The position numbers were made by a program, and so were the translations under genes. From assembly GCA_026705025.1 (NCBI GenBank), contig JAPPBN010000022.1:1-64000 (forward strand): a stretch of 64,000 nt of DNA, given 5' to 3'. Source of the stretch: Bin125 sp026705025. GTDB taxonomy: Bacteria > Chloroflexota > Dehalococcoidia > Bin125. Position 1 is the first letter of the stretch. Every line of letters starts with the position of its first letter. The notes beneath the pieces were generated by a model. The model did no database searches, had not been told where the DNA came from, and saw only the letters and a program-made list of their open reading frames with translations. Below, one piece after another: positions 19,001 to 26,337 of this stretch.

Positions 19001-19432
19001 GAAGAAGCCGAGCGGATCGCCACACTTGTCGGTTCGTTCGTCGGCAGCGCCGGCTGGTGCGACGGCCACGGCGCCCAGCGTGCGCTGGCTTGGGACGACA
19101 TCTTGATCATCGCCCCGTACAACGCACAAGTCTTCAACCTCCAAGCGCGGCTGCCCGAGGCAAGAATCGGCACGGTCGACAAGTTTCAGGGGCAAGAGGC
19201 GCCGATCGTGATCTATTCGATGACGACCTCTACTCCTGCTGAGGCGCCGCGCGGCATGGAGTTCCTGTACAGCTTGAACCGGCTGAACGTCGCGACGTCG
19301 CGAGCGCAGGGCATGTGCATCCTGGTGGGCTCGCCGGCGTTGTTTTCTCCTGATTGCAGTACCGAACGACAGATGCGCTTAGCCAACGCGTTCTGTAGGT
19401 ATCGGGAGCTAGCGCTGAGCATCGAACCATGA
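16019..19432 (+). CDS. TM0106-family RecB-like nuclease fused to Dna2/UPF1-like helicase
   Basis: A 1,137-residue fusion. The N-terminal RecB-like nuclease has the YEVVETK catalytic strand near 131 and QLCLYS helix, followed by a Cys cluster PHCDVCPWDEAC near 215 that may hold a metal or Fe-S cluster. A ribonuclease H-like exonuclease follows (FLDFEGAP near 324, EYNRDDVEST near 490). The C-terminal superfamily 1 helicase has Walker A GPPGAGKTYTG near 757, VDEAAQMS near 870, LLGDPQQL and NVATSRAQ near 1089. ATG at 16019 has GGGAGG at good spacing, so an upstream GTG is rejected. The domain set implies cutting and unwinding of DNA ends. It stands alone as a transcription unit between VapBC and the ubiquitin-like operon. 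Confidence 0.88.
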   Translation: MDRSNGGVRLSAGDLVADLHCHHLTNLNLEVANGERQRPVRSEPLLEHLRERGLAHERDYLAHLEAGGAPLTRIDADRVDTASVAATLEAMRAGDEFIVQGTLADGVWVGRPDVLRRVNQVSKLGTWSYEVVETKLAQQTKIGTILQLCLYSSLLEAAQGVAPEHMSVVAPWTGFNRQDYRVSDYSAYFRLIRERLQAAVANGGRSETYPEPNPHCDVCPWDEACRDQRRQDDHLSLVAGISRLQREELVLQGISTMAELAAEPLPLRWQPGRGATESYERLREQARVQVADRQSATPVFEPLDPEPSAGLNALPEPSDGDIFLDFEGAPSFGPGGLEYLIGYIATEPSGEREFTALWGFDYAEEKRNFERFVDFVVDRWERYPDLHIYHFAHYEPAAMKRLMGRHATHEADVDRLLRAGLFIDLHRVARRGLRVGAESYSIKELERFFGYERKVSLERADEAMYAITGPLELGAPELIRAEDVRALEEYNRDDVESTVELRDWLEQIRAELERRGSDLTRPARDDGEASERVAEWQDAVDQLFAGLTHDVPIDPAERTAEQQARWLAAGVLDFHRREDKAAWWEFFRLHDCTPEELAEESLALVGLEYKSRVGGTNRAPIHRYRFAPQETKIGGGEQIYAAGEPEQTIGSVEGLDLSERTIEVKKRVAAKTVHPTNAVALNVVNSNVLRQSLLRVGEDVRDHGFADEAGHRVARDILRRTPPRTGGGSLRRSNESTLEAAQRISSSRDFGVLPIQGPPGAGKTYTGARLIAELIAQGARVGITANSHRVIGNLLAGTLDAADERDINLRAVRKVTKGQQIDIDDRHVKLETDNPPVFEALRGGRRLVAGTAWLWAREEAQNAVDVLVVDEAAQMSLANVLAVSHAAPNMVLLGDPQQLEQPLQGSHPEGADVSALAHLIGSHETIEASRGLFLEETWRLHPDICTFTSEMFYEDKLRSRPGLEQQGVIAEGALSGAGLRYLPVTHAGNQSSSDEEAERIATLVGSFVGSAGWCDGHGAQRALAWDDILIIAPYNAQVFNLQARLPEARIGTVDKFQGQEAPIVIYSMTTSTPAEAPRGMEFLYSLNRLNVATSRAQGMCILVGSPALFSPDCSTERQMRLANAFCRYRELALSIEP

Positions 19433-19530
19433 TGACGTCGGCGATGACCAGCACGACTGGGCACCTGGTTACTCAGAATCCCCAAGCAACTTGGGCTCTA
19501 CGTTCTCGTACAAGGCCCGGAAGCGGGGAT

Positions 19531-20262
19531 CTAGCCTCGATTAGCCATTTCTCGCCGATACAGATCGATTTGAGCAGCACGCGTCACGCAATAGCAGCTC
19601 GATCGCCGATTCCACGTAAATGGGGCGTCGGGAAGAAGATTCTGGAGTGGGTCGATTTGATAGATGCCCGGGAGCCTGGTCTCGATGCCAAGCTCTGCCT
19701 TCACTATCTCCGCCGCTAGGAAGACTCCAGCCAAGTACGAGGAGAAGGAGACCGATACTAGGGCGGTCTCCTCTTCGTTTTCTTCGCTGAGAGCCTCGGC
19801 TGCGCTTAGAAATCCGCAGACATCGGCCCCCATGTGTCGCTCAGCTAGGTCGCGAACGCTGGGGTCGACTCTCGCCAAGACTCCTTCATCGACCAATGCC
19901 TGCGGATCGGCGAGAGCAGCCCTGATCTCCAGTTCAGACAACCCCGTCTTCGCGGCTAGGCTCTGTTCATAGCTCCGGCCAGTCGCGACCTCGTGATACA
20001 CACATCGCAAACATGACAGCTGTGAGCCCGCTACGTGTCGGAGGATCTGCACAGTTGAGTCACCGGTCGCCGCATCGACGAGGACATCGGGCCACACGCC
20101 CTGCAACTCACGACGATCATCCGAGGTATCAAGGGCTGAGGCAACTACCCTTGGCCAAGGAAGCGCTGCGCGTTCGATTGCCGCTAGTACCGAGCTCATT
20201 TCCTGGCAATGGGGGACCAGTTTGAGTTCGGAGCCAGCCAGTCGGCGGTCCGCTAGGTCCAC
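19531..20262 (-). CDS. E1-like (ThiF/BilD-type) enzyme, C-terminal part
   Basis: The downstream half of an E1-like adenylating enzyme, 243 residues from a GTG. It continues the E1 fold exactly where the upstream piece stops: VDLADRRL, then LVPH, then the VVASALDTSDDRR region after the Rossmann core. Likely zinc-binding Cys pairs are CLRC near 95 and CYC near 223. Normal E1 proteins of these operons are about 480-500 residues, and the two pieces sum to that. Joining them needs a -1 shift near 20255, where AAG TGG would become AAG GTG. GTG at 20262 could alternatively serve as a separate start, since the pieces overlap by 10 bases. Confidence 0.75.
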   Translation of the reverse strand: MDLADRRLAGSELKLVPHCQEMSSVLAAIERAALPWPRVVASALDTSDDRRELQGVWPDVLVDAATGDSTVQILRHVAGSQLSCLRCVYHEVATGRSYEQSLAAKTGLSELEIRAALADPQALVDEGVLARVDPSVRDLAERHMGADVCGFLSAAEALSEENEEETALVSVSFSSYLAGVFLAAEIVKAELGIETRLPGIYQIDPLQNLLPDAPFTWNRRSSCYCVTRAAQIDLYRREMANRG

Positions 20263-21017
20263 TTTGGCCTACGAGCGTCCAAGTCCTCTTCGAGCGCCAA
20301 GACTGACCGGTTCAGATTCGTTTCATCGTCCACATAGCCCTTGTCGACACATCGAATTGTGCCTCTCGCCTCTGACCATGCCAGAGCATCGATGCAGGCC
20401 TGGCCGATTGCCCCAACTCCGACAAGCAAAGGAGTGGTTCGTAAGTCAGGTCGGGCAATCGTAGGCGGTACGAAGGATGGCCGATCATACTCGAACACCG
20501 AGTATGCGGTGAGCGGTGCGTGCCATCGGTATCTCTCTGAGACGGGAAGCACATGGCGAAACACTTCGCTGGCGACGATGGCCGCTGCAGCAAGGGCGCC
20601 AAACACGTTGGTTGATTCAGCAACATCCGGTACGTCGTCGCCCGAACCAGACACGATCGCGGTCCACCCGTCAGCAGAACCAGCAACGTGACGCATGACC
20701 CCTCCTGCACCGATCCGAACGGAGATTGGAGCATCACCCGCCGGCGAGAAGGGCGCGGTGGTGGAGTCGATTCCTGAAATCAGCTCAGCGACCACGTCTG
20801 CGAACGATGACCGATGCCCTAGTCGAAGACCAGGCGCGAATCTCACGATCAGGTTTGCCGCCGTCAAAATCAACGCGCGCCCTGCCAACGTTTCTTCCGT
20901 GGGTGGGGACCAATCCAGGACTACTCTCGCGTCCGTCAGAAATCGAGTTGCCCCGCCTTTGGACGGCTCGATCATCTGTGCCGCCAGTCGACTATGCCGA
21001 TCATCGCGTCGCCGCAT
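20253..21017 (-). CDS. E1-like (ThiF/BilD-type) enzyme, N-terminal part
   Basis: The upstream half of an E1-like enzyme, 254 residues. An N-terminal domain (1-190) precedes the ATP-binding Rossmann motif LLVGVGAIGQA near 198-207, the Asp-containing strand RCVDKGYVDD and the NLNRSVL motif whose Arg contacts ATP. E1 enzymes adenylate the C-terminal Gly of a ubiquitin-like protein and pass it to a Cys. I start at 21017, where ATG overlaps the protease stop (TAATG); an ATG at 21032 is also possible. The frame breaks at RRPKWT-stop, directly after the point where relatives continue with RRPK-V-D-L. Confidence 0.78.
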   Translation of the reverse strand: MRRRDDRHSRLAAQMIEPSKGGATRFLTDARVVLDWSPPTEETLAGRALILTAANLIVRFAPGLRLGHRSSFADVVAELISGIDSTTAPFSPAGDAPISVRIGAGGVMRHVAGSADGWTAIVSGSGDDVPDVAESTNVFGALAAAAIVASEVFRHVLPVSERYRWHAPLTAYSVFEYDRPSFVPPTIARPDLRTTPLLVGVGAIGQACIDALAWSEARGTIRCVDKGYVDDETNLNRSVLALEEDLDARRPKWT

Positions 21018-21517
21018 TAGGAGTTCTCGCATCCGATTGGATGAGTCTGGAACTCCAGCGCCGCGTCCAGCCTCACAGCTGAGGCCCATGAAGACTGACG
21101 CCAAGCGCCGCCTTCCACACCCACATAGACCGCCCAGTCGGTTGGAGCATCGTCCAGGGTCGTGAATCCATAGTTGGGTAACACGATGCTGACGAAGTCC
21201 GGCGCGTGCAGCAGCCCGAGATCATCCACTTCGCTGTGATAAGCGGCATGCGGATGAGAGTGCATCCCTGCTAGGACAACGTTCTCGCGGTTGTCGCAAT
21301 GATCCGCCAACAGAATCATCCATTCCGCGGATATCTGGACCCCCCGAGGACCGTGCCAAACACCCTGGCCCCTAGGCACAACCAGTCCCTCAACCTCCAA
21401 GGTGGCAACGGATCCTAACCAGAACGCCGTCCCCTCCAGACCCTCATGGCCTCTAGCAGCGATCGCTTCAAGCGTAGCTCTGATGCAGGCTGGGGAAACG
21501 CTCAAGAGGTGGGACAT
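21017..21517 (-). CDS. JAB/JAMM deubiquitinase-like metalloprotease (BilC-type)
   Basis: A 166-residue JAB1/MPN (JAMM) zinc peptidase. The zinc and catalytic residues are all visible: Glu28 in GLEGTAFW, then GMHSHPHAAYHSEVDD with His86, His88, Ser95 and Asp98. In bacterial ubiquitin-like operons this enzyme trims the Ubl precursor or removes the Ubl from targets. Since the Ubl here already ends in Gly, removal from targets is the likelier task. The start at 21517 overlaps the E2 gene by 16 bases and the stop overlaps the E1 start, so the four genes are tightly coupled. Confidence 0.85.
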   Translation of the reverse strand: MSHLLSVSPACIRATLEAIAARGHEGLEGTAFWLGSVATLEVEGLVVPRGQGVWHGPRGVQISAEWMILLADHCDNRENVVLAGMHSHPHAAYHSEVDDLGLLHAPDFVSIVLPNYGFTTLDDAPTDWAVYVGVEGGAWRQSSWASAVRLDAALEFQTHPIGCENS

Positions 21518-21957
21518 GGCATCCGCCTCTGGTAGTGGCGCCCGGAGTTGAGGATCGCCTGCAACTCGTCGAGAACTCTCAGAAGAGCATTCCCTTCGGA
21601 GTTCCATCGCATTGCCGGGTCGTTACTCCATTCCGGATGAGCTGCGAAACCCTCGCGTGAAAGCGGAAGGCAGAGATCCCAAGCGCTTCCAGGCCGAAAC
21701 CCACTGCACTCAGGCCATGCGGTTTGAACCTCGACGACGCCAGTCACAGGATCAAAGCACGCAATCGACGGAGGCTGCTCCGGATATTCGGGCCAGACCA
21801 ACCGCAGGCTGTAGCGTTCGTCATCGATCGCTGAGGCCATCGCGACTTCGATCGTGGTCGGGCCGCTGAGGGCGATGTACCAGCCAGCATCGGTCCCTAC
21901 TTCGAGGACCTCCGGGAGATCGGCGTCCAGGCAGAGCTCCGCGAGTCGCACGCTCAT
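21502..21957 (-). CDS. E2-like ubiquitin-conjugating enzyme (BilB-type)
   Basis: A 151-residue protein with the bacterial E2 (UBC-like) pattern: LVWPEYPEQPPSIACFDP, the beta-sheet-Pro-rich turn of E2s, then a loop and WDLCLPLSREG, where Cys96 occupies the place of the eukaryotic ICL catalytic Cys. HPEW closes the active-site region. It would accept the Ubl from E1 as a thioester and pass it to a target. Its ATG overlaps the Ubl stop (ATGA). Order Ubl-E2-JAB-E1 is that of type II Bil (BilABCD) operons, which act against phages. Confidence 0.78.
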   Translation of the reverse strand: MSVRLAELCLDADLPEVLEVGTDAGWYIALSGPTTIEVAMASAIDDERYSLRLVWPEYPEQPPSIACFDPVTGVVEVQTAWPECSGFRPGSAWDLCLPLSREGFAAHPEWSNDPAMRWNSEGNALLRVLDELQAILNSGRHYQRRMPCPTS

Positions 21958-22304
21958 CCCGCAACATGGACTTTCACGAGTCGGAGTACCAGGGTCCCCT
22001 TGTCGTCAGCGAGTTGCCCGAGCGTGGCCTCGAGGTCCTCGATCGTGGTACCCCGTTCGACCAACTGGTGGCGGATGCCGTTTCCGGCGTTGTCGATGTG
22101 GTCGACAACCCCGAAGTACTTCATCGCCGACTCCCGAACCTCGGACATGTGGGTCTCGCCGGGCAGCTTCGCCTGCCACGGCTTTTGACGGCTGACCGCG
22201 AAGGAAACGGTGACCAGTACCTCTCTGGCGTCTCCACCTGGCTTGTCGGGCATCGGACTCGATTCCCCCTGCAATGCGTCAAGACCTGAGCGAGCGGTTA
22301 TCAT
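21954..22304 (-). CDS. Ubiquitin-like protein with exposed C-terminal Gly (BilA-like)
   Basis: A protein of 116 residues (99 if the ATG at 22253 is used; both have purine-rich sites upstream). The body, from VLVTVSFAVSRQ to LVLRLVKVHV, reads as an alternating strand-helix-strand beta-grasp fold: strand, strand, a helix around SEVRESAMKYFG, then short strands and a final strand. It ends Val-Ala-Gly-stop, leaving a free C-terminal Gly ready for adenylation by E1. It is the first gene of the minus-strand operon and is divergent from the XRE/ImmA regulator. Assignment rests on operon context plus the tail; sequence alone would be weak. Confidence 0.7.
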   Translation of the reverse strand: MITARSGLDALQGESSPMPDKPGGDAREVLVTVSFAVSRQKPWQAKLPGETHMSEVRESAMKYFGVVDHIDNAGNGIRHQLVERGTTIEDLEATLGQLADDKGTLVLRLVKVHVAG

Positions 22305-22395
22305 GACGGTTACCTCGTCTTCAGTTGCGTAAGTGGGTCACATGCCCCATTTTCCGCAACACCGTTATGGTTACAGAGAATCACGGAGTTGTCAA

Positions 22396-22407
22396 TGTTG
22401 CGCAACA
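22396..22407. promoter_or_regulatory. 12-bp palindrome in divergent promoter region
   Basis: TGTTGCGCAACA is a perfect palindrome in the 130-base gap between the divergent Ubl and XRE genes. Related half-sites (TTGCG near 22324, CGCAAC near 22357) lie nearby. I infer an operator for the XRE regulator encoded at 22435, which could control both transcription units. Confidence 0.45.
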
Positions 22408-22434
22408 GACGGCGAGTCACGGAAGGGGGCCGAG

Positions 22435-23634
22435 ATGGACAACCTCTCGGAGGGACTGGCTCGTTCCAGGACGCGCGCGCGTTACTCGCAGGAGGACGTC
22501 GGCGCCGCGCTGGGCATCACTCGCACGATGGTGAGTTACTGGGAGGCGGGCCGGCGGTCGCCCAACGACCGACAACTGGTCGCCTTGGCTCGCCTCTACG
22601 GCTGTACAGTTGCCGACCTCTTGCGTGGCGGCAATGCGGAGGCCGAAGAAGCCGACTTGGCTGGCATGCTCCTTCGCGCGGACGGAGGCATCGATCCCGG
22701 GTCTATTCCAGGCATTCAAGAGTTCGTCCATTTCTTGGACCGATATTCCGAACTCTCGGAGATCACGGGAATTCCGATTCACGGCCTGACACAGAGTCCA
22801 TTCATTCATCGCTCATCCTTTGAGCAGAAGGACGACGCCCGCCGCAAGGCGGAGGAAGTTCGGTCGCACCTTGGTCTCGGAACCGGGCCAATCCCCGATA
22901 TCGACACCGTGTGCGAGATGTTGGGCATCGCCTTGTTTCGCGCTCCCTTGGGTGGGGACCTGAGCAAGGCGCCTTCCGGTGCCTTCTTCAACCACCCCGA
23001 GGTGGGATTCGCGATCCTCGTGAATCTCGACATGACGATCGGCAGGCGCCGGTTCACGATCGCCCACGAGATCGGCCATGCGTTGTTTCACAGCGCAGAC
23101 GGCCGATGGGTCGTCTCACATGGACGCAGCCCCCGTGAGAACTTCGCTGATGAGTTCGCAGGGGAGTTTCTGATGCCCAGTGAGGGAGTTCGCGGGTTCA
23201 TGGAAGAAGCAGGCATGAATCCACGCCTCACGGATCCCGTCGACGTCGTCCACATCCAGCGGTACTTCCGTACGTCTTTCCCCACGGCCCTCGTCCGCCT
23301 CCGGCAGATGAAGGCGATCACCAGGGCCACCTATGCCGAGCTGCGAGATGACGTCAGACCGGTCGCGCTCGCACGGTCGCTCGGCTATCCCATCGATCCC
23401 GAGGAGTACGAGCAGAACGCCGAGCTCTGGCGGATCCGTCGATTGCCCAGGGCGTTCTTGCGCATGCTGCGCGCCGCGATCGTGCTCGAACGGATGTCGC
23501 CTCCCTCGGCGGCATCGTTCGCCGGACTGTCGATTCCCGATCTGGTGCATGTCCTGGGGCAGCCCACCAACGGCCAAGAGCCGGATTGGGCGGCGGCCGA
23601 GTTTGAGCAGTTCGAGGCGACCGGCGTGGTCTAG
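22435..23634 (+). CDS. XRE-type regulator with ImmA/IrrE metalloprotease domain
   Basis: A 399-residue protein. Residues about 5-60 are an XRE helix-turn-helix (YSQEDVGAALGITRTMVSYW). Residues about 150-290 are an ImmA/IrrE zinc peptidase with FTIAHEIGHALFH near 205-217 (HExxH) and a downstream Glu in FADEFAGEFLMP. Such proteins switch on stress or mobile-element genes by cleaving a repressor, or act in toxin-antitoxin pairs. ATG at 22435 has GGAAGGGGG upstream; the longer frame upstream is Cys-rich and improbable. The start of the next gene lies 11 bases beyond the stop, so they form an operon. It diverges from the ubiquitin-like operon and may regulate it. Confidence 0.88.
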   Translation: MDNLSEGLARSRTRARYSQEDVGAALGITRTMVSYWEAGRRSPNDRQLVALARLYGCTVADLLRGGNAEAEEADLAGMLLRADGGIDPGSIPGIQEFVHFLDRYSELSEITGIPIHGLTQSPFIHRSSFEQKDDARRKAEEVRSHLGLGTGPIPDIDTVCEMLGIALFRAPLGGDLSKAPSGAFFNHPEVGFAILVNLDMTIGRRRFTIAHEIGHALFHSADGRWVVSHGRSPRENFADEFAGEFLMPSEGVRGFMEEAGMNPRLTDPVDVVHIQRYFRTSFPTALVRLRQMKAITRATYAELRDDVRPVALARSLGYPIDPEEYEQNAELWRIRRLPRAFLRMLRAAIVLERMSPPSAASFAGLSIPDLVHVLGQPTNGQEPDWAAAEFEQFEATGVV

Positions 23635-23645
23635 GTCACTGGGCA

Positions 23646-24263
23646 ATGTGCATCATCGACTCCGTTGTGCTCCTCTACTTCATGCTGACGCAGCGAGAGC
23701 AGCTTCTTATTCGGCTGCTCGGAAGCCCGCTTCGGGTGCCGTTGGTCGTATACGATCCTGAGGAAGAGCGACTTCCCAAGCCAGCTCTGCAGCGTGCCGA
23801 ACTGTTGTCTGAGATGCGGCAAGCGATGAGGCACTACGAGATTCGAGCCCGGACGAGCCCTGAGGACAGAGCTCGCTTCGAACGATTGCGGACGACCGAC
23901 GCTCTCCACCGAGAAGGGATGCTCGAAACGGTCTCGCTCCAGGATGACGAGCTCCGGCTTGCTGCCGAACTCCAGGGGCGTGAGGCCGTCGCGAGATTCA
24001 GTGTGCGAACCCCGCTCGGGGCCGGCGAAGCGTCTTGCGTGGCAATCGCATTCCGACGCGGATGGACGATTGCGACAGACGACAACGATGCATTGACTGT
24101 CCTCTCGGAACTGCATTGCGGTAAGGACTTTGCATATCATCGGATCCGATCCCTCCTCACTCGTGCCGGCAGTGAGGGGCTTGTTACCCGTGATGAGGCC
24201 AACCAAGTTCACAAGGACATGCGCTCAGAGGGATTCTGGGACCTCGGTACTCCATTCGAGTGA
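23646..24263 (+). CDS. PIN-like protein paired with ImmA/IrrE regulator
   Basis: A 205-residue protein with PIN-like features: an N-terminal strand with CIIDSVVLLYF (Asp5), and later GAGEASCVAIAFRRGWTIATDDNDA, the usual Glu-helix and Asp-strand arrangement. Family members are metal-dependent RNases. It follows the XRE/ImmA gene after 11 bases. Pairs of an XRE-ImmA/IrrE protein and a PIN-like protein recur in mobile elements and behave as toxin-antitoxin-like modules; which partner is toxic here is not evident. Confidence 0.65.
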   Translation: MCIIDSVVLLYFMLTQREQLLIRLLGSPLRVPLVVYDPEEERLPKPALQRAELLSEMRQAMRHYEIRARTSPEDRARFERLRTTDALHREGMLETVSLQDDELRLAAELQGREAVARFSVRTPLGAGEASCVAIAFRRGWTIATDDNDALTVLSELHCGKDFAYHRIRSLLTRAGSEGLVTRDEANQVHKDMRSEGFWDLGTPFE

Positions 24264-25263
24264 AGGCCCTTCAGTGGATTTCGACGCCAGAGCGGTTCAC
24301 CTTGGTGATTGTTGCCGTACGCCGAGCATGCCAGGGACGAGACCTGCGCTACAAGCCTGTCACTCACTCAACGTGCCACCGCCCACACAAACGTTCGCCG
24401 CACAGTCCACTCAAACCTATTGGTCGAGGTGGGCGTAGGTCGTATGCCCGTCGCCGAACTCGCACGGAAGGCTGCCCCAGGTGCAGCCGTAGTGGAACTC
24501 GTAGGGGCAGGACTCGGGCACCTGAAGGTGGGAGATCTTCAGGTGATTCCTAGGTAGCGCCAGCAGTTCGAGTCTCCTCTACCGAACTTCGCTCAACTTC
24601 CTCTGGTCGCTCGTCTGGTCACCGAGGCCGCGCCACCGACCATGCCCACTCGGCCGCAACTGCACCTCAAGGTGTGCAAACCCTAGGAGAGGAGTTTTGA
24701 GTCCAGATTGGGCTACTGAGCCCCATCCCGATCGGGTTTCCAGTGATCCGCCAATTCGATAGCTTCGATTCGTGAGGGTGTCACGTGCCATCTGTCGTGA
24801 CTCGTGTTGCGGCAAACTGCAGGCTGGCGAGGTCCGCGCCATGCGACTCCAACCGGAAACACTCCTCGCCAGCAGTTCGGCGGAGATGTCTCCATGGCAT
24901 TCTTCTCTGATCCCTCCGCGTGGATTCCCGCAGCACCGCGCGCGTTCGGTAGGCGGCGCCTGCGGGCTCGAGGCCTGCACAGCAGCAGGTCAGAATGCAC
25001 AGGCCCTCAAGCCACAGTCGCTTCTATCCCTCGCTCAACCGCAACCAAATGTCAGCGTTGCTCTCGTGTTGGCGCTCCATCTACCACCAGTCGCGCCTCA
25101 GGCTGCCAGAAGCTTGATCCACGACCTCCACCATCAGGAACACGTACCCGCGAGGCAATCCTCGGCGGGAATGTTATGGTTGGTACGTGTGTAAGGGGGT
25201 TATCGACTCCCTGCACACTGCACTAGCACTCGCGTGTCCAACAACACTGGTAGGGGGAGTCCG
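24264..25263. other. 1-kb gene-free stretch holding a half attachment site
   Basis: The longest gene-free stretch in the element. It contains the degenerate copy of the attachment arm (24373-24408) and, at its right end, the promoter region of the next gene. Small open frames have no plausible start or composition. It may be the scar of an earlier integration. Confidence 0.5.
24373..24408 (+). repeat. Degenerate half-copy of the right attachment arm
   Basis: Thirty-one of 36 bases match 33178-33213, the sequence leading into the right 37-bp repeat: both read GCCACC, CCCACAC, AACGTTCGC and ACAGTCC in register. The match stops at the core, where the sequence here (CTCAAACCTATTGG) differs. This is what an old right-hand junction of a different host sequence would look like. 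Similarity is seen directly; the role is inferred. Confidence 0.6.
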
Positions 25264-26337
25264 ATGGAATCAGCCTTTCCAAATCGACGCATCGACAAGG
25301 GAGATCCTGGGTACAAGGATTGGTTCAGCTACGTCTTTGTATTGCAACCGCCTTTACAGGGTGCCACCGCACGCGAGTTCGTCGAGTACGCCCGGGAACT
25401 GAAATCCTCTATCGAACACCTAGCCTTATCGGAAAATGACTCCATTCCGAGCTCGTCTTTCGGTCCCCAAGGACTCACCCTTGAGTCCTTGAAGAATGTA
25501 GTTATAGACATAGTCTCCCGCAATCCTATCGATTGGGTTCGTGGATGCAATGGCATATCGATCATGCATCACCCGGGGAAGCGCGGCAAGTTGCTGTCTG
25601 TCCTCTCCGCCCTCCCCGATTCTGTCCACCACCGACGGAAGCTTTTGAGCGTTCAATATGTAGATGAGACTTTTGTCTTCCAGGTGAATCTGTATGAAAA
25701 CAACTTTGTTGACGCTGACGGCCTACATCTCTGGCTAGACAATCCCTCTGACCCAGCCGCCGCGCATCTAGTCGCGAATGATGAAGGAGAGACTCTTACC
25801 TTCAGCGAACAGTTTCAAAGCAAAGCAAAAATGGAGTATTTTGCAATGATTAGCCTCTGTGAGGAGCTGCTTACCAGAACAGATCTCACGCAATCCGACC
25901 TCAAGTGTCGGCATGAGCCTCTAGGGAATGATACTTTTCCCGACTTTGAGTTCGTCGTTCGCGGTCAGGAATGGGCAGTTGAAGTCACCCGCATTGAAGC
26001 AGGCATGGTCGGATACTTCCGGCTATCGCATCCACCGGATATGGATACCGTTGACAAGGTCGCCGACCGACGGCTTACAAGCAAAGGTGTAGTCGCTGCA
26101 TTGACCAAGGCGTCGGAGGATAAGACCAAAAGGCGAAATGACTGCGCGTACTACTCTCATGCGTGCCTTGTTTTGGTGGATGTTGTGGACTGGATTGACG
26201 CCGATGACTCTGCGACTTGGGCCGGGATCGATCTGTCCGCGTTCGACATCGTGGTGTTAGTAAAACTCGACGGTAGCGTGTTCTTCATCAAGGGCTCGCA
26301 TGATTTTGAGCCTGCTTCACAGTCCGGTGGCGGCTAG
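25264..26337 (+). CDS. Unknown protein, possible PD-(D/E)xK-type nuclease fold
   Basis: A 357-residue soluble protein. I do not recognise the family. The second half has FPDFEFVVRGQEWAVEVTRI, a strand-turn-strand with Asp and Glu spaced as in PD-(D/E)xK nucleases (the usual Lys position is Thr). CAYYSHACLVLVDVVDW is a further hydrophobic strand before a Trp-Asp-rich end. ATG at 25264 is preceded by AGGGGGAG; a GTG at 25234 is less likely. The gene is AT-richer than its neighbours, which suggests separate acquisition. It stands alone, 465 bases from the convergent Shango operon end. Confidence 0.5.
   Translation: MESAFPNRRIDKGDPGYKDWFSYVFVLQPPLQGATAREFVEYARELKSSIEHLALSENDSIPSSSFGPQGLTLESLKNVVIDIVSRNPIDWVRGCNGISIMHHPGKRGKLLSVLSALPDSVHHRRKLLSVQYVDETFVFQVNLYENNFVDADGLHLWLDNPSDPAAAHLVANDEGETLTFSEQFQSKAKMEYFAMISLCEELLTRTDLTQSDLKCRHEPLGNDTFPDFEFVVRGQEWAVEVTRIEAGMVGYFRLSHPPDMDTVDKVADRRLTSKGVVAALTKASEDKTKRRNDCAYYSHACLVLVDVVDWIDADDSATWAGIDLSAFDIVVLVKLDGSVFFIKGSHDFEPASQSGGG

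Noticed and set aside
24540..24600. tRNA-like 3' fragment (GTTCGAGTC followed by CTCCTCTACCG)
   Set aside because: The T-stem does not pair over five bases and no anticodon or D arm can be folded upstream.
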